64,000 nucleotides of DNA from Marinospirillum perlucidum (GTDB lineage: Bacteria; Pseudomonadota; Gammaproteobacteria; Pseudomonadales; Halomonadaceae). Shown here piece after piece: positions 34,973-43,584 of this stretch. The notes under the pieces are model-generated. The model made no database searches and was not told the origin of the DNA. It worked only from the letters and a program-made list of their open reading frames with translations. How positions within the stretch are numbered: the first letter of the stretch is position 1; the number at the start of each line of letters is the position of its first letter. The position numbers and the translations under genes are program-made. The stretch lies in the NCBI RefSeq assembly GCF_003336805.1, contig NZ_QFWJ01000001.1, forward strand, positions 248,001 through 312,000, given 5' to 3'.

Positions 34973-36682
34973 ATGAAACTTTCTCGTATCGCTCTGGCCA
35001 TGGCGGCACTCAGCCTGCCTTTGGCAGCCCAAGCGAACCAATCTCTGACGGCACCCGGTTATGCAGGCACCATTGGTGGCGTTTCCAACGAAGGCACGGT
35101 TCACTCCAGCAGCTTTAACCCAGCCAGTAACGGCATTCTTCTAGGGGAAGACGAAAGCCTGCGCATGGGTTACTTCAGTAACCTGGGCGGTTATATTGAA
35201 ATCGGTGAATCAGAAGATCTGGATCAGAAAATCAATGACCTTTCTACGGATATGGAAGATGTTGAGGCCATTGATAACACTACCTCAGCTTCACAGCACC
35301 TGATTGATCGTTATGGCACCTTTTCTGGGACTGCTACAGAGCAGAAGGCCAAGTACTACGAGGCAATTGTAGAAAATGCAAACACCAACCTGGTTGCCGA
35401 CTTGGAAAAAGGTGGCCAGTTTCGCTTTGGTTTTCAAGCGCAGGCCCCGTTAACACCTTTGTTATTCCGTATTGACTCTGCTCGCGGCGTTTTTAGCCTG
35501 AATGCTTCGGCTGATGTGCAAACCCGGGTAGGCTTTTTGGGGGATGATCTGGGTGTAACAACCAGCTTTAGTATTGAAGGTGGAGCAGACTTGGGTGACC
35601 TGAATCTTGATCTTCAGAAGATTGCATCAGTAGCTCCTGATATCGAAAATATTCTTGATGATGGCAGCAAAACAGATGAGCAAAAAGTCAAAGACATTCT
35701 GAATATCGTCAATACCGAGGGGCTGGTTGACGGTAATGAAGATACCCTGAATAACCTGGCCGACCAGTATGGTTTGACGCTTAGTGATTACGGTATTACA
35801 ACTGCAGGCGTTTCAGGTGCTTCTAGTGACACCCTGGTAGAAGCCGCTGCAACGGGTGATCTGATTACCGAAACTTCGATCAATACCAATGCCGGTATTG
35901 ATGGTCGTATGGCAGCTGTCGGTCACTTTGCTTTGGGTTATGGCACCCGTCTGAGCAACTGGTTAGACATGAATACCGACTATGGTGAGCTGGAAATTGG
36001 TACTCGCGTGAATCTTTATTCAGTTCAAACTGCGCGTACGTTTATCTCTCTTCAGGCAGAAGCTAATTCTTCAATCAATGGCAGTGAAGAAGAGGAAGAT
36101 ACCTTTGAAAAAGCCAGTGAAGACTTTACTGATAATACCGAGCAGGGTGTCGGCGTTGGCCTGGATCTAGGCTTCCTTTGGCACGCCAATAACTACCAGG
36201 CGGGTATTACCTTCTATAACCTGAATGAGCCTGAATTTGACTACCCTGATCTTTCTGATTACTTGGGCCAGGAAGCTTTGACTGCTTTGCAGGGTCTTGA
36301 AAGCAGCGGCAAAACGCAGGTTGCTGAAAGTGTTGCCTTGACTCGTCATGCTGTACTGGAAGGTGCGGTTTATTCTTCAAGCCGTAACTGGATGCTGCAG
36401 GGTTCCTATACGTTGGGAACAGCCACCAACTTTGTTGGTGACGAGTTCCAAACCATGCAAATTGCAGCCGGTTACTTCCCCAAAGCCTGGTGGGCACCCG
36501 GTCTGCGTGCTGGCTATAGCCAAAACCTGGTGGGCAGTGAGTTGAGCAAGGTTCACGCAGGTCTGACCCTCTTTGGTTTGTTGCACCTGGATGCAGCCGT
36601 CGGCTTGGAGTCCTCATCCTTTGAGGGTTCCGATATTCCACGTTATGCCTCCTTCAGCATGGGCCTTGAAGAAAAGTTCTAA
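34973..36682 (+). CDS. TraF-like outer-membrane beta-barrel protein (PF13729-type)
   Basis: 569 residues with a Sec signal peptide (MKLSRIALAMAALSLPLAAQA, cleavage near 21-22). The mature start GYAGTIGGVSNEGTVHSSSFNPASNG and the C-terminal barrel strands ending SMGLEEKF (terminal Phe) suggest an outer-membrane barrel of the conjugal transfer TraF_2 family, often called TraF although it occurs in chromosomes with no conjugation genes. GAGGT precedes the start. No transfer genes are nearby, so a conjugation role is unlikely; a FadL-like or porin-like role is speculation. It is monocistronic with its own promoter and terminator. Confidence 0.7.
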   Translation: MKLSRIALAMAALSLPLAAQANQSLTAPGYAGTIGGVSNEGTVHSSSFNPASNGILLGEDESLRMGYFSNLGGYIEIGESEDLDQKINDLSTDMEDVEAIDNTTSASQHLIDRYGTFSGTATEQKAKYYEAIVENANTNLVADLEKGGQFRFGFQAQAPLTPLLFRIDSARGVFSLNASADVQTRVGFLGDDLGVTTSFSIEGGADLGDLNLDLQKIASVAPDIENILDDGSKTDEQKVKDILNIVNTEGLVDGNEDTLNNLADQYGLTLSDYGITTAGVSGASSDTLVEAAATGDLITETSINTNAGIDGRMAAVGHFALGYGTRLSNWLDMNTDYGELEIGTRVNLYSVQTARTFISLQAEANSSINGSEEEEDTFEKASEDFTDNTEQGVGVGLDLGFLWHANNYQAGITFYNLNEPEFDYPDLSDYLGQEALTALQGLESSGKTQVAESVALTRHAVLEGAVYSSSRNWMLQGSYTLGTATNFVGDEFQTMQIAAGYFPKAWWAPGLRAGYSQNLVGSELSKVHAGLTLFGLLHLDAAVGLESSSFEGSDIPRYASFSMGLEEKF

Positions 36683-36722
36683 AAGATGTGGACTTAATGG
36701 TCTAAATGCTTGAAATTAAGGC

Positions 36723-36754
36723 AAAAAGGGGCTTGGTAAGGGCCCCTTTTTTTA
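36723..36754 (+). terminator. rho-independent terminator after the TraF-like gene
   Basis: Stem AAAAAGGGGC / GCCCCTTTTT with a 9-base loop and a T7 run. Confidence 0.92.
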
Positions 36755-36965
36755 TTGGTTGGCTACCACTTAGATGATAAAATGCTGCCACAATTAGCAG
36801 CTAGCTGTATAGCTCAGAAGGCAGACCACTTGGTTGGTGGCATACGTGACCTGAATGTTAGCGCTTTTTTGTGGATTTATAAAACACGCTCTACGCCAAG
36901 AAAATTTTCATCTAGAACCCTGTGCTCTGCCGGGTTGGTCACGAGGTAAGGCCTGGCAACCTCGG

Positions 36966-36977
36966 GGCGGTAGCATG
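36966..36977 (+). promoter_or_regulatory. ops element (JUMPStart-like) before the polysaccharide operon
   Basis: GGCGGTAGCATG matches the 12-base ops core GGCGGTAGCGTG at 11 positions and is followed by CTTT as in E. coli. The bases before it, GTGCTCTGCC and GCCTGG, resemble the rest of JUMPStart. Ops pauses RNA polymerase and recruits RfaH, which prevents termination in long surface-polysaccharide operons. It lies 185 bases before manC. Confidence 0.7.
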
Positions 36978-37161
36978 CTTTAAGACTGAAATTTCTGAGT
37001 TAAGGTTGCCAGCAGTTGCTATTAGGTTGTTTTTGGAATAAAAATGATTTGCGTTTCTAGAAAGAAACCTATCCATGAACTGAAATAGCAGATGCTCCAT
37101 AGCTTCAGGGGTATCAAACCAAGTACTAGAAAAAAGACTAATAAGATATAAGGACCCACCA

Positions 37162-38598
37162 ATGAAATTGATTCCGGTTATCATGTCAGGGGGTGTTGGC
37201 AGCCGACTTTGGCCTGTATCACGTCAAACTCACCCTAAGCCATTTATGCAGTTGCCTGATGGTGAAAATTTGATCCGCAAAACATTTCGGCGGGCAGCAG
37301 ATCTGGATAATGTTTCAGAAGTAATGACGGTAACAAATCGTGAGCTTCTTTTTAAAACTGAAGATGAATATAAATTAGCAGATCGAAATGTAGCTCAAAG
37401 CTTTATTTTAGAACCTTTTGGACGTAATACGGCTGCTGCAGTAGCTGCATCAGCTTTACTTGCTTCAAATACCTACGGTGGTGATGCCGTAATTTTAGTG
37501 TTGGCAGCTGACCACCTGATAAAAGATGAAGAAGCTTTCTCTAAAAGCGTTAATGAAGCAAGAAGGCTTGCTGAACAAGGTTGGCTGGTTACTTTTGGCA
37601 TTCAACCTCAAGCACCTGAAACTGGGTTTGGTTATATTGAAGCTGATCAATCGAATCCTTTGGGTTTGGGGTTCAAAGTTAACCGTTTCGTTGAAAAACC
37701 CGATTTAAAGACAGCAACAAAGTATTTAAAGGCGGGCAACTACCTTTGGAATTCCGGCATGTTTTGCATGCGAGCAGATACCCTGATTAGTGAACTTGAG
37801 AAACACTGTCCCGAAGTATTGGAAACCACAAGAGCAACACTTGAAGTATCACGCCTCAGTGAAGCGCATAAACATAACACCCTAACACTAGATGCAGATG
37901 CTTTTGGCCTTGTTCCTGATATTTCAATTGACTACGCATTAATGGAACGTTCAGATCAAGTAGCAACGCTACCCTGTAATATAGGCTGGAGTGATATCGG
38001 TTCCTGGAATGCAATGAGTGAATTGACCAACGAAGATGATGATGGCAATCGCTTCGAAGGAGAAGTCTTAACCTGGCAAGCACGCAATAACTATGTACAA
38101 AGCTCAAACCGTCTAACAGCCCTAGTCGGAGTTGAAAATTTAGTTGTTGTGGATACGCCTGATGCTATTCTGGTTGCTGATAGAAATAACGCCCAGGATG
38201 TTAAGCATATTGTCAGCCAGCTTAAAAAGACGGGGCATGATGCACACTTACTTCACCAGACAGTTCATCGGCCTTGGGGAACCTATACCACCCTAGAAGA
38301 AGGCGAGCGCTTCAAGATTAAACGCATAGAAGTAAAGCCCGGCGCATCCCTATCATTACAGATGCATCATCACCGCAGTGAGCATTGGATTGTTGTGAGT
38401 GGCATGGCAAAAGTCATCAATGATGATAGTGAGTTTTATCTCAATACCAATGAATCAACTTTTATTCTTGCTGGCCACAAACACCGCCTTGAAAATCCGG
38501 GCGTGATTGATTTGGTAATGATTGAAGTTCAAAGCGGCGACTATTTGGGTGAAGATGATATTGTCCGTTTCGAAGATATCTATGGCAGAACACAATGA
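37162..38598 (+). CDS. manC: mannose-1-phosphate guanylyltransferase / mannose-6-phosphate isomerase
   Basis: 478 residues, the bifunctional type II PMI-GMP family. The N-terminal nucleotidyltransferase motif GGVGSRLWPVSRQTHPKPF and the C-terminal cupin with LQMHHHRSEHWIVVSG are both intact. It makes GDP-mannose from mannose-1-phosphate and supplies mannose-6-phosphate from fructose-6-phosphate. It opens the polysaccharide locus and overlaps manB by 4 bases. Confidence 0.95.
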   Translation: MKLIPVIMSGGVGSRLWPVSRQTHPKPFMQLPDGENLIRKTFRRAADLDNVSEVMTVTNRELLFKTEDEYKLADRNVAQSFILEPFGRNTAAAVAASALLASNTYGGDAVILVLAADHLIKDEEAFSKSVNEARRLAEQGWLVTFGIQPQAPETGFGYIEADQSNPLGLGFKVNRFVEKPDLKTATKYLKAGNYLWNSGMFCMRADTLISELEKHCPEVLETTRATLEVSRLSEAHKHNTLTLDADAFGLVPDISIDYALMERSDQVATLPCNIGWSDIGSWNAMSELTNEDDDGNRFEGEVLTWQARNNYVQSSNRLTALVGVENLVVVDTPDAILVADRNNAQDVKHIVSQLKKTGHDAHLLHQTVHRPWGTYTTLEEGERFKIKRIEVKPGASLSLQMHHHRSEHWIVVSGMAKVINDDSEFYLNTNESTFILAGHKHRLENPGVIDLVMIEVQSGDYLGEDDIVRFEDIYGRTQ

Positions 38599-39959
38599 CC
38601 TTAAACCCCATCGAAACTGAATGCTTTAAAGCTTACGATATTCGGGGGCAAGTACCCGAGCAGCTAAATAATGAGATAACTTACCGCTTGGGTCGAGCAC
38701 TAGTCTGTGAATTAACAGCTTCCACAGTAGTCGTGGGCCAGGACATGCGCCTAGAAAGTCCTGAGCTTGCAAAAGCTTTGATTCGGGGGATCATTGAAGC
38801 CGGTGCTGATGTAATAGATCTAGGGCTTTGCGGAACTGAAGAAGTCTACTTTGCCACCAGCCACCTTAACGCCAGTGCAGGTATCATGATTACAGCCAGT
38901 CATAACCCCAAAGGTTACAATGGGATGAAGCTGGTTAGAGAAGAATCTCGTCCAATCAGCAATGACACCGGCTTATTGGATATCCGAAAAAGAGTAGAAA
39001 ATGGATCTTGTGGTTCTCCAGCTCAAAAATGTGGTTCAGTCGTTATTTCAAGTGATAAAAAAACATATATAGAGCACTTGCTGAACTATGTAAACGTCGA
39101 AGAACTCAAACCACTTAAAATTGTGGCTGATCCCGGAAATGGAATGGCTGGGCCAGTTATTGAAGCCATCAAACCCCACTTGCCAATAGAATGGGTTGTC
39201 ATTAACGGTCAACCGGATGGCCACTTTCCCAATGGGGTACCCAACCCTCTATTGCCATCAAATCGTAGTGTCACAGCCAAAGCTGTCATTGAAAACAAAG
39301 CTGACATGGGGCTAGCCTGGGATGGTGACTTTGATCGCTGTTTTTTCTTTGATGAAAATGGCCGTTTTATCGAAGGCTATTACCTGGTCGGGTTGCTGGC
39401 AGAATCACTTCTGGCAGAAAACGCTGGTGAAAAAATCATCCATGATCCCAGGCTAACCTGGAACACTCTGGATCAGGTTCAAAAAGCAGGTGGGCAACCC
39501 ATCCAATCCAAAACTGGGCATGCCTTTATAAAAGAACGTATGCGACGTGAGAATGCTATCTATGGTGGTGAAATGAGTGCTCACCACTATTTCAGAGATT
39601 TTGCCTATTGTGATAGTGGCATGATCCCCTGGCTGCTTGTGGCAAAACTGATCAGTCAAACCGGTAAAAGCCTTTCGCAACTGGTTGATCTACGAATGGA
39701 AGCCTACCCCTGCAGTGGGGAAATTAACTTTACTGTAGATGATGCCAAAACAGTACTGGAAAGGGTTGAAAGCTATTTTCATGATGAAGCGCCTGTTATC
39801 GATCGTACAGATGGTTTGAGTATGGAATTTGAGAATTGGCGTATGAACCTACGCGCATCCAACACTGAACCCTTGCTGCGGCTAAATGTAGAAACTCGTG
39901 GTGATACAGAATTACTGGACCGTCTAGTCGATGAAGTAAGTTTACTGATCCAACACTAA
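38595..39959 (+). CDS. manB: phosphomannomutase
   Basis: 454 residues of the phosphohexomutase family. The phosphoserine motif TASHNPKGYNGMKL, the metal-binding loop DGDFDRC and the sugar-binding GEMSAHHYF are present. It converts mannose-6-phosphate to mannose-1-phosphate, between the two activities of ManC. Translation is probably coupled to manC through the ATGA overlap. Confidence 0.95.
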   Translation: MTLNPIETECFKAYDIRGQVPEQLNNEITYRLGRALVCELTASTVVVGQDMRLESPELAKALIRGIIEAGADVIDLGLCGTEEVYFATSHLNASAGIMITASHNPKGYNGMKLVREESRPISNDTGLLDIRKRVENGSCGSPAQKCGSVVISSDKKTYIEHLLNYVNVEELKPLKIVADPGNGMAGPVIEAIKPHLPIEWVVINGQPDGHFPNGVPNPLLPSNRSVTAKAVIENKADMGLAWDGDFDRCFFFDENGRFIEGYYLVGLLAESLLAENAGEKIIHDPRLTWNTLDQVQKAGGQPIQSKTGHAFIKERMRRENAIYGGEMSAHHYFRDFAYCDSGMIPWLLVAKLISQTGKSLSQLVDLRMEAYPCSGEINFTVDDAKTVLERVESYFHDEAPVIDRTDGLSMEFENWRMNLRASNTEPLLRLNVETRGDTELLDRLVDEVSLLIQH

Positions 39960-39973
39960 CATTTGAGGTCCTT

Positions 39974-40765
39974 GTGGAAACACTAAGAGCACTTTGGAGC
40001 TACCGTGGATTTATTATAGGTAGTGTTAAACGTGATTTTCAGTCAAAATATTTAAACTCTATCCTCGGGGTGGCTTGGACGATCATTCAACCACTCTCAA
40101 TGATTCTTGTTTATACACTGATATTTACTCAAATAATGCAGGCCAAATTGCCAGGGGTTGATAATACCTTTGGTTACAGCATTTATCTCTGTTCAGGGAT
40201 TTTAACTTGGGGGCTTTTTGCGGAAATTCTTAGTCGTGGTCAGAATATTTTTCTTGAACATGCAAACCTACTAAAAAAGCTCAGCTTTCCGCGACTCTGT
40301 TTGCCCATCACCTTGGTTGCAACTGCGCTAGTTAACTTTTCAATTATTCTGGCGCTTTTTTTGATTTTCTTGATAGTAACCGGTAATTTTCCTGGCTGGA
40401 ACCTTTGGGCCGTAATTCCTCTGTTAATGCTCCAGGTGCTTTTTTCAGTGGGGCTAGCCATAACAGTGGGCGTTTTGAATGTTTTTTTTCGTGATGTGGG
40501 CCAAGCCATTGGCGTCATCTTACAGTTTTGGTTTTGGTTGACACCAATAGTATACCCCATATCCATACTGCCAGAAGCTATGCAAAATTTGATTAGCTAC
40601 AACCCTATGGTGGGCTTGATGGCTGGTTATCAAACGGTATTTGTGACTGGTGAGCAACCGGAGTGGAGTAGGTTACTTCCTATTATTATCTTGACTTGCT
40701 TCTTTATTTATACGGGTATGCGTTTATTTAAAAAACATAGTGCAGAAATGGTGGATGAACTCTAA
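39974..40765 (+). CDS. wzm: O-polysaccharide ABC transporter permease Wzm
   Basis: 263 residues, ABC-2 type permease with six helices; typical RDFQSKYLNSILGVAWTIIQPL at the N-terminus and LTPIVYPISILPE before helix 5. The start is GTG 39974. It shares the last base with the ATPase gene (TAATG). With Wzt it exports a completed, lipid-linked polysaccharide across the inner membrane. Confidence 0.93.
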   Translation: METLRALWSYRGFIIGSVKRDFQSKYLNSILGVAWTIIQPLSMILVYTLIFTQIMQAKLPGVDNTFGYSIYLCSGILTWGLFAEILSRGQNIFLEHANLLKKLSFPRLCLPITLVATALVNFSIILALFLIFLIVTGNFPGWNLWAVIPLLMLQVLFSVGLAITVGVLNVFFRDVGQAIGVILQFWFWLTPIVYPISILPEAMQNLISYNPMVGLMAGYQTVFVTGEQPEWSRLLPIIILTCFFIYTGMRLFKKHSAEMVDEL

Positions 40766-41985
40766 TGGGAAGCATAACAGTAACTGATGTGGGCAAAGCC
40801 TACAAAAATTATCCTAACCGTTGGTCACGTCTAGCTGAGTGGTTGCTCCCCGGGAATAAAGTGCGCCATAAACTGACTTGGGTGCTTAAAAATATTAATT
40901 TTCATGTTAGCCCTGGAGAAGCTGTTGGTATTGTAGGTATGAATGGTGCTGGAAAAAGTACTCTACTAAAAATGATTACCGGCACTACCCAGCCGACCAA
41001 AGGTGGCATTGAAGTGAAGGGGCGTCTTGCAGCTTTGCTAGAGCTAGGCATGGGTTTTCACCCGGATTTCACTGGCAGAGACAACGTCTACATGTCAGGG
41101 CAGCTTTTAGGGTATACGGTGGAAGAACTTAATCAGTTAATGCCTGATATCGAAGCCTTCGCAGAAATCGGCGATTACATCGACAAGCCGGTGCGTATGT
41201 ACTCCAGCGGTATGCAAATGCGACTGGCTTTCAGTGTTGCCACCGCACGCAGACCCGAAATCCTGATCGTTGATGAAGCCCTTTCAGTAGGCGATGCCTA
41301 CTTTCAACACAAGAGCTTTGACCGCATACGCCAATTTCGTAAAGAAGGTACAACGCTACTCTTGGTCGCCCATGATAAAGCAGCCATACAAGCAATCTGC
41401 GACCGGGCCATTCTATTGAACCAGGGGACTATAGCGCGCGAAGGTGAGCCAGAGGCTGTAATGGACTTTTATAATGCCATGCTGGCTGATAAAGAAAATC
41501 ACAAAGTTGAGCAGACGGTAAAAGATGGCGGTAAAGTGCAAACAGTTTCTGGTACCGGTGAGGCTACAGTAGAAGAAATTGCATTATTAAATGAAGCCGG
41601 AAAGGAAATTGAAGTGGCCGATGTTGGTCAGTCAGTAGTTTTAAGTATTAAAGTTCGTGCCCTACAGGACATCCCAAAGTTAGTTTTAGGTTACGGTATT
41701 AAAGATAGGCTAGGTCAAGTGATGTTTGGTACTAATACCTATCTGACAGAGCAGGTTATAGAGCACATAAAGGCTGGTAGTTCTTGTTGTTTTAAAATAA
41801 GTTTCCCTGCTAATTTTGGTGTTGGCAATTATTCAATACAAACAGCTCTTGTAAGCTCCGATACACATCTGGAAAACAATTATGAATGGCGCGACTTAGC
41901 ATTGGTTTTTAATGTTGTGAATATTTCGAAACAACATTTCGCAGGATGCAACTGGCTGTCATCAAAAATTGAGATAATTAGATAA
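40765..41985 (+). CDS. wzt: O-polysaccharide ABC transporter ATPase Wzt with carbohydrate-binding tail
   Basis: 406 residues. ATPase domain 1-245 with Walker A GMNGAGKST, signature MYSSGMQMRLAFS and Walker B ILIVDEALSVGD. A separate C-terminal beta-sandwich (about 275-406, Wzt_C type) follows. In E. coli O8/O9a this tail recognises the terminal modification of the finished chain. Its presence predicts that the polysaccharide is capped before export, and a methyltransferase gene follows directly. Confidence 0.93.
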   Translation: MGSITVTDVGKAYKNYPNRWSRLAEWLLPGNKVRHKLTWVLKNINFHVSPGEAVGIVGMNGAGKSTLLKMITGTTQPTKGGIEVKGRLAALLELGMGFHPDFTGRDNVYMSGQLLGYTVEELNQLMPDIEAFAEIGDYIDKPVRMYSSGMQMRLAFSVATARRPEILIVDEALSVGDAYFQHKSFDRIRQFRKEGTTLLLVAHDKAAIQAICDRAILLNQGTIAREGEPEAVMDFYNAMLADKENHKVEQTVKDGGKVQTVSGTGEATVEEIALLNEAGKEIEVADVGQSVVLSIKVRALQDIPKLVLGYGIKDRLGQVMFGTNTYLTEQVIEHIKAGSSCCFKISFPANFGVGNYSIQTALVSSDTHLENNYEWRDLALVFNVVNISKQHFAGCNWLSSKIEIIR

Positions 41986-43310
41986 TGAGTATTGTTTCCT
42001 ACGCACAAAACTTTGAAGACATCATGTTGTGGCGTGCTTTAAAAGATGTTGAAAATGGGTTCTATATTGATGTCGGGGCTAATGACCCAATTGTAGAGTC
42101 TGTAACTAAACTCTTTTACGATAAAAAATGGACGGGAATTAATATTGAGCCCGTTAAAAAGCATTATGATGAATTGTGTTTGAATAGACCCAATGACATT
42201 AACCTTCACTGTGCAGTAGCTGATCAGTCGGGCACTCTAGACTTTTGGGAATGCAATATCCGTGGCTGGGCGACCGCTGATCAGGAAGTTATGCAAATGC
42301 ATGAAGCCCAGGGTTATGAAGGTAAACGCTATGAAGTTCCTGTCAGAACTTTACAATCTGTGTGTGAAGAATATGTAACGAGTGATATCCACTTTCTAAA
42401 AATTGATGTCGAAGGTTTTGAGAAAGCTGTAATACAGGGGGTTGATTTATACAAATATCGACCGTGGGTATTGGTAATAGAGGCAACAATACCTAATACT
42501 CAAGACGAGAATTATGATGAATGGGAAAATTTGGTTCTGACAGCTAATTATAGCTTTGCTTACAGTGATGGTCTGAACAGGTTTTACTTGGCTAATGAAC
42601 ATATCAGATTACTGAAATATTTTCAGTACCCACCTAATGTATTTGATGAGTTTATCCGTATTGAACAACTGAACTCAGAATTGAGAGCACAAGTAGCAGA
42701 AGCCAAGGCAGACCGGGCAGAAGCCAAGGCTGAAGAGGCGAATTTTAAAGTTACCGAGGCAGAAGCCAAAGCAGAACAGGCAGAAGCCAAAGCAGAACAG
42801 GCAGAAGCCAAAGCAGAACAGGCAGAAGCCAAAGCAGAACAGGCAGAAGCCAAAGCAGAACAGGCAGAAGCCAAAGCAGAACAAGCGGAACAGCAGCTCG
42901 TAAATATGCTTGACAGTCGCTCTTGGAAGTTAACAAAACCCCTGAGGCTGATCGGCTCTCTGGCACGCAGGATAAAAGCTGCTATGCGGTCGGTTGCCAA
43001 GCAAATACTCAAACCACCATTGATCAAAGCGCAGCACTTTATAAATGCTCATCCACTATTAAAGTCTACATTGCTAGTAGTTCTAAACAGGTTTCCAACT
43101 TTTAAAGCCAGGCTGAGTAGGATAGGTCGACCGTGTGATGTGTCAGCACCTGATATTCTGGATAAATCTGCATTTGGTACTAACAACTCTGAGTATGATC
43201 ACCTTACGCCCAGCGCTAAGCAAGTTTATGCTGAACTCCAAGAGGCCTTAACTAAGTACAGAGGAGCCACCAATGAAAATCCTCATAGACCTCCAGAGGG
43301 CACAGACTGA
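41985..43310 (+). CDS. FkbM-family methyltransferase with heptad-repeat coiled coil
   Basis: 441 residues. SAM-dependent FkbM domain at about 1-215 (SYAQNFEDIMLWRAL, YIDVGANDPIVES, IHFLKIDVEGFEKAVI). A coiled coil at about 238-300 follows, built of nine unbroken heptads of which the last six are identical (AEAKAEQ, DNA 42759-42884). Behind it a basic stretch (LDSRSWKLTKPLRLIGSLARRI) and a tail LTPSAKQVYAELQEAL common in O-antigen enzymes. The methyltransferase-plus-coiled-coil layout next to wzm/wzt recalls WbdD, the E. coli chain terminator; FkbM is a different methyltransferase family and no kinase domain is present. Capping role is inferred. Confidence 0.8.
   Translation: MSIVSYAQNFEDIMLWRALKDVENGFYIDVGANDPIVESVTKLFYDKKWTGINIEPVKKHYDELCLNRPNDINLHCAVADQSGTLDFWECNIRGWATADQEVMQMHEAQGYEGKRYEVPVRTLQSVCEEYVTSDIHFLKIDVEGFEKAVIQGVDLYKYRPWVLVIEATIPNTQDENYDEWENLVLTANYSFAYSDGLNRFYLANEHIRLLKYFQYPPNVFDEFIRIEQLNSELRAQVAEAKADRAEAKAEEANFKVTEAEAKAEQAEAKAEQAEAKAEQAEAKAEQAEAKAEQAEAKAEQAEQQLVNMLDSRSWKLTKPLRLIGSLARRIKAAMRSVAKQILKPPLIKAQHFINAHPLLKSTLLVVLNRFPTFKARLSRIGRPCDVSAPDILDKSAFGTNNSEYDHLTPSAKQVYAELQEALTKYRGATNENPHRPPEGTD
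42696..42884 (+). repeat. 21-bp tandem repeat encoding heptads
   Basis: Nine 21-bp units in one frame. Units 1-3 are diverged (AEAKADR, AEAKAEE, ANFKVTE); units 4-9 (42759-42884) are essentially identical copies encoding AEAKAEQ. The length is a multiple of seven residues, so gain or loss of a unit keeps both frame and coiled-coil register. Confidence 0.95.
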
Positions 43311-43584
43311 GAGTAGAAGCAGAGGCATAGGTCGATATGCCATCTCGATCACTCGAGCAATCATCAGAAATAAAGAATCTCATGAAGTCCATGTGCTGCT
43401 TAATAATATACTTCGGTTAAATATCCACCAGCTCTACAGCGAACTACGGGAACTCCTGCCCACAGAGTGCATACATGTCTGGACGGGCTATGGAGAGAGT
43501 GCGCATAGCCAGTCCACCGGCTCGAGAGAGCGGGGGGTTGGACGTTATCCGTTATCGCTTGCCAAACAAAAGGATCCAAGATAA
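43273..43584 (+). pseudogene. remnant of a GT4 glycosyltransferase N-terminus
   Basis: 103 codons with a proper GAGGAG signal. Residues 1-75 (MKILIDLQRAQTESRSRGIGRY...) align closely with the N-terminus of the next gene (MRIVIDMQGAQTESRFRGIGRY...). The end (RERGVGRYPLSLAK) repeats a piece of the same N-terminus, so two broken copies are joined. The junction holds a 12-bp inverted repeat (43480-43516). It starts inside the methyltransferase gene and its stop overlaps the next start (TAATG), so it may still be translated as a coupling leader. It cannot be an enzyme. Confidence 0.75.
43480..43516. repeat. inverted repeat at the fusion point of two glycosyltransferase remnants
   Basis: Arms TGGACGGGCTATG and CATAGCCAGTCCA (one mismatch) around an 11-base loop, located where similarity to one N-terminal copy ends and the other begins. 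Confidence 0.8.

Larger units (their letters stand above)
36683..37161. other. 479-base leader region of the O-polysaccharide locus
   Basis: Contains the terminator of the TraF-like gene, a tRNA-like stretch at 36804-36863 and an ops/JUMPStart-like element at 36966-36977. No gene supported. Confidence 0.8.

Noticed and set aside
34973-36682. evidence for a conjugative element from the TraF-like name
   Set aside because: No relaxase, coupling protein or other transfer gene in the window; the family occurs widely on chromosomes.
42623-43027. minus-strand frame with Cys/Ser/Ala repeats
   Set aside because: Antisense translation of the 21-bp tandem repeat in the methyltransferase gene.
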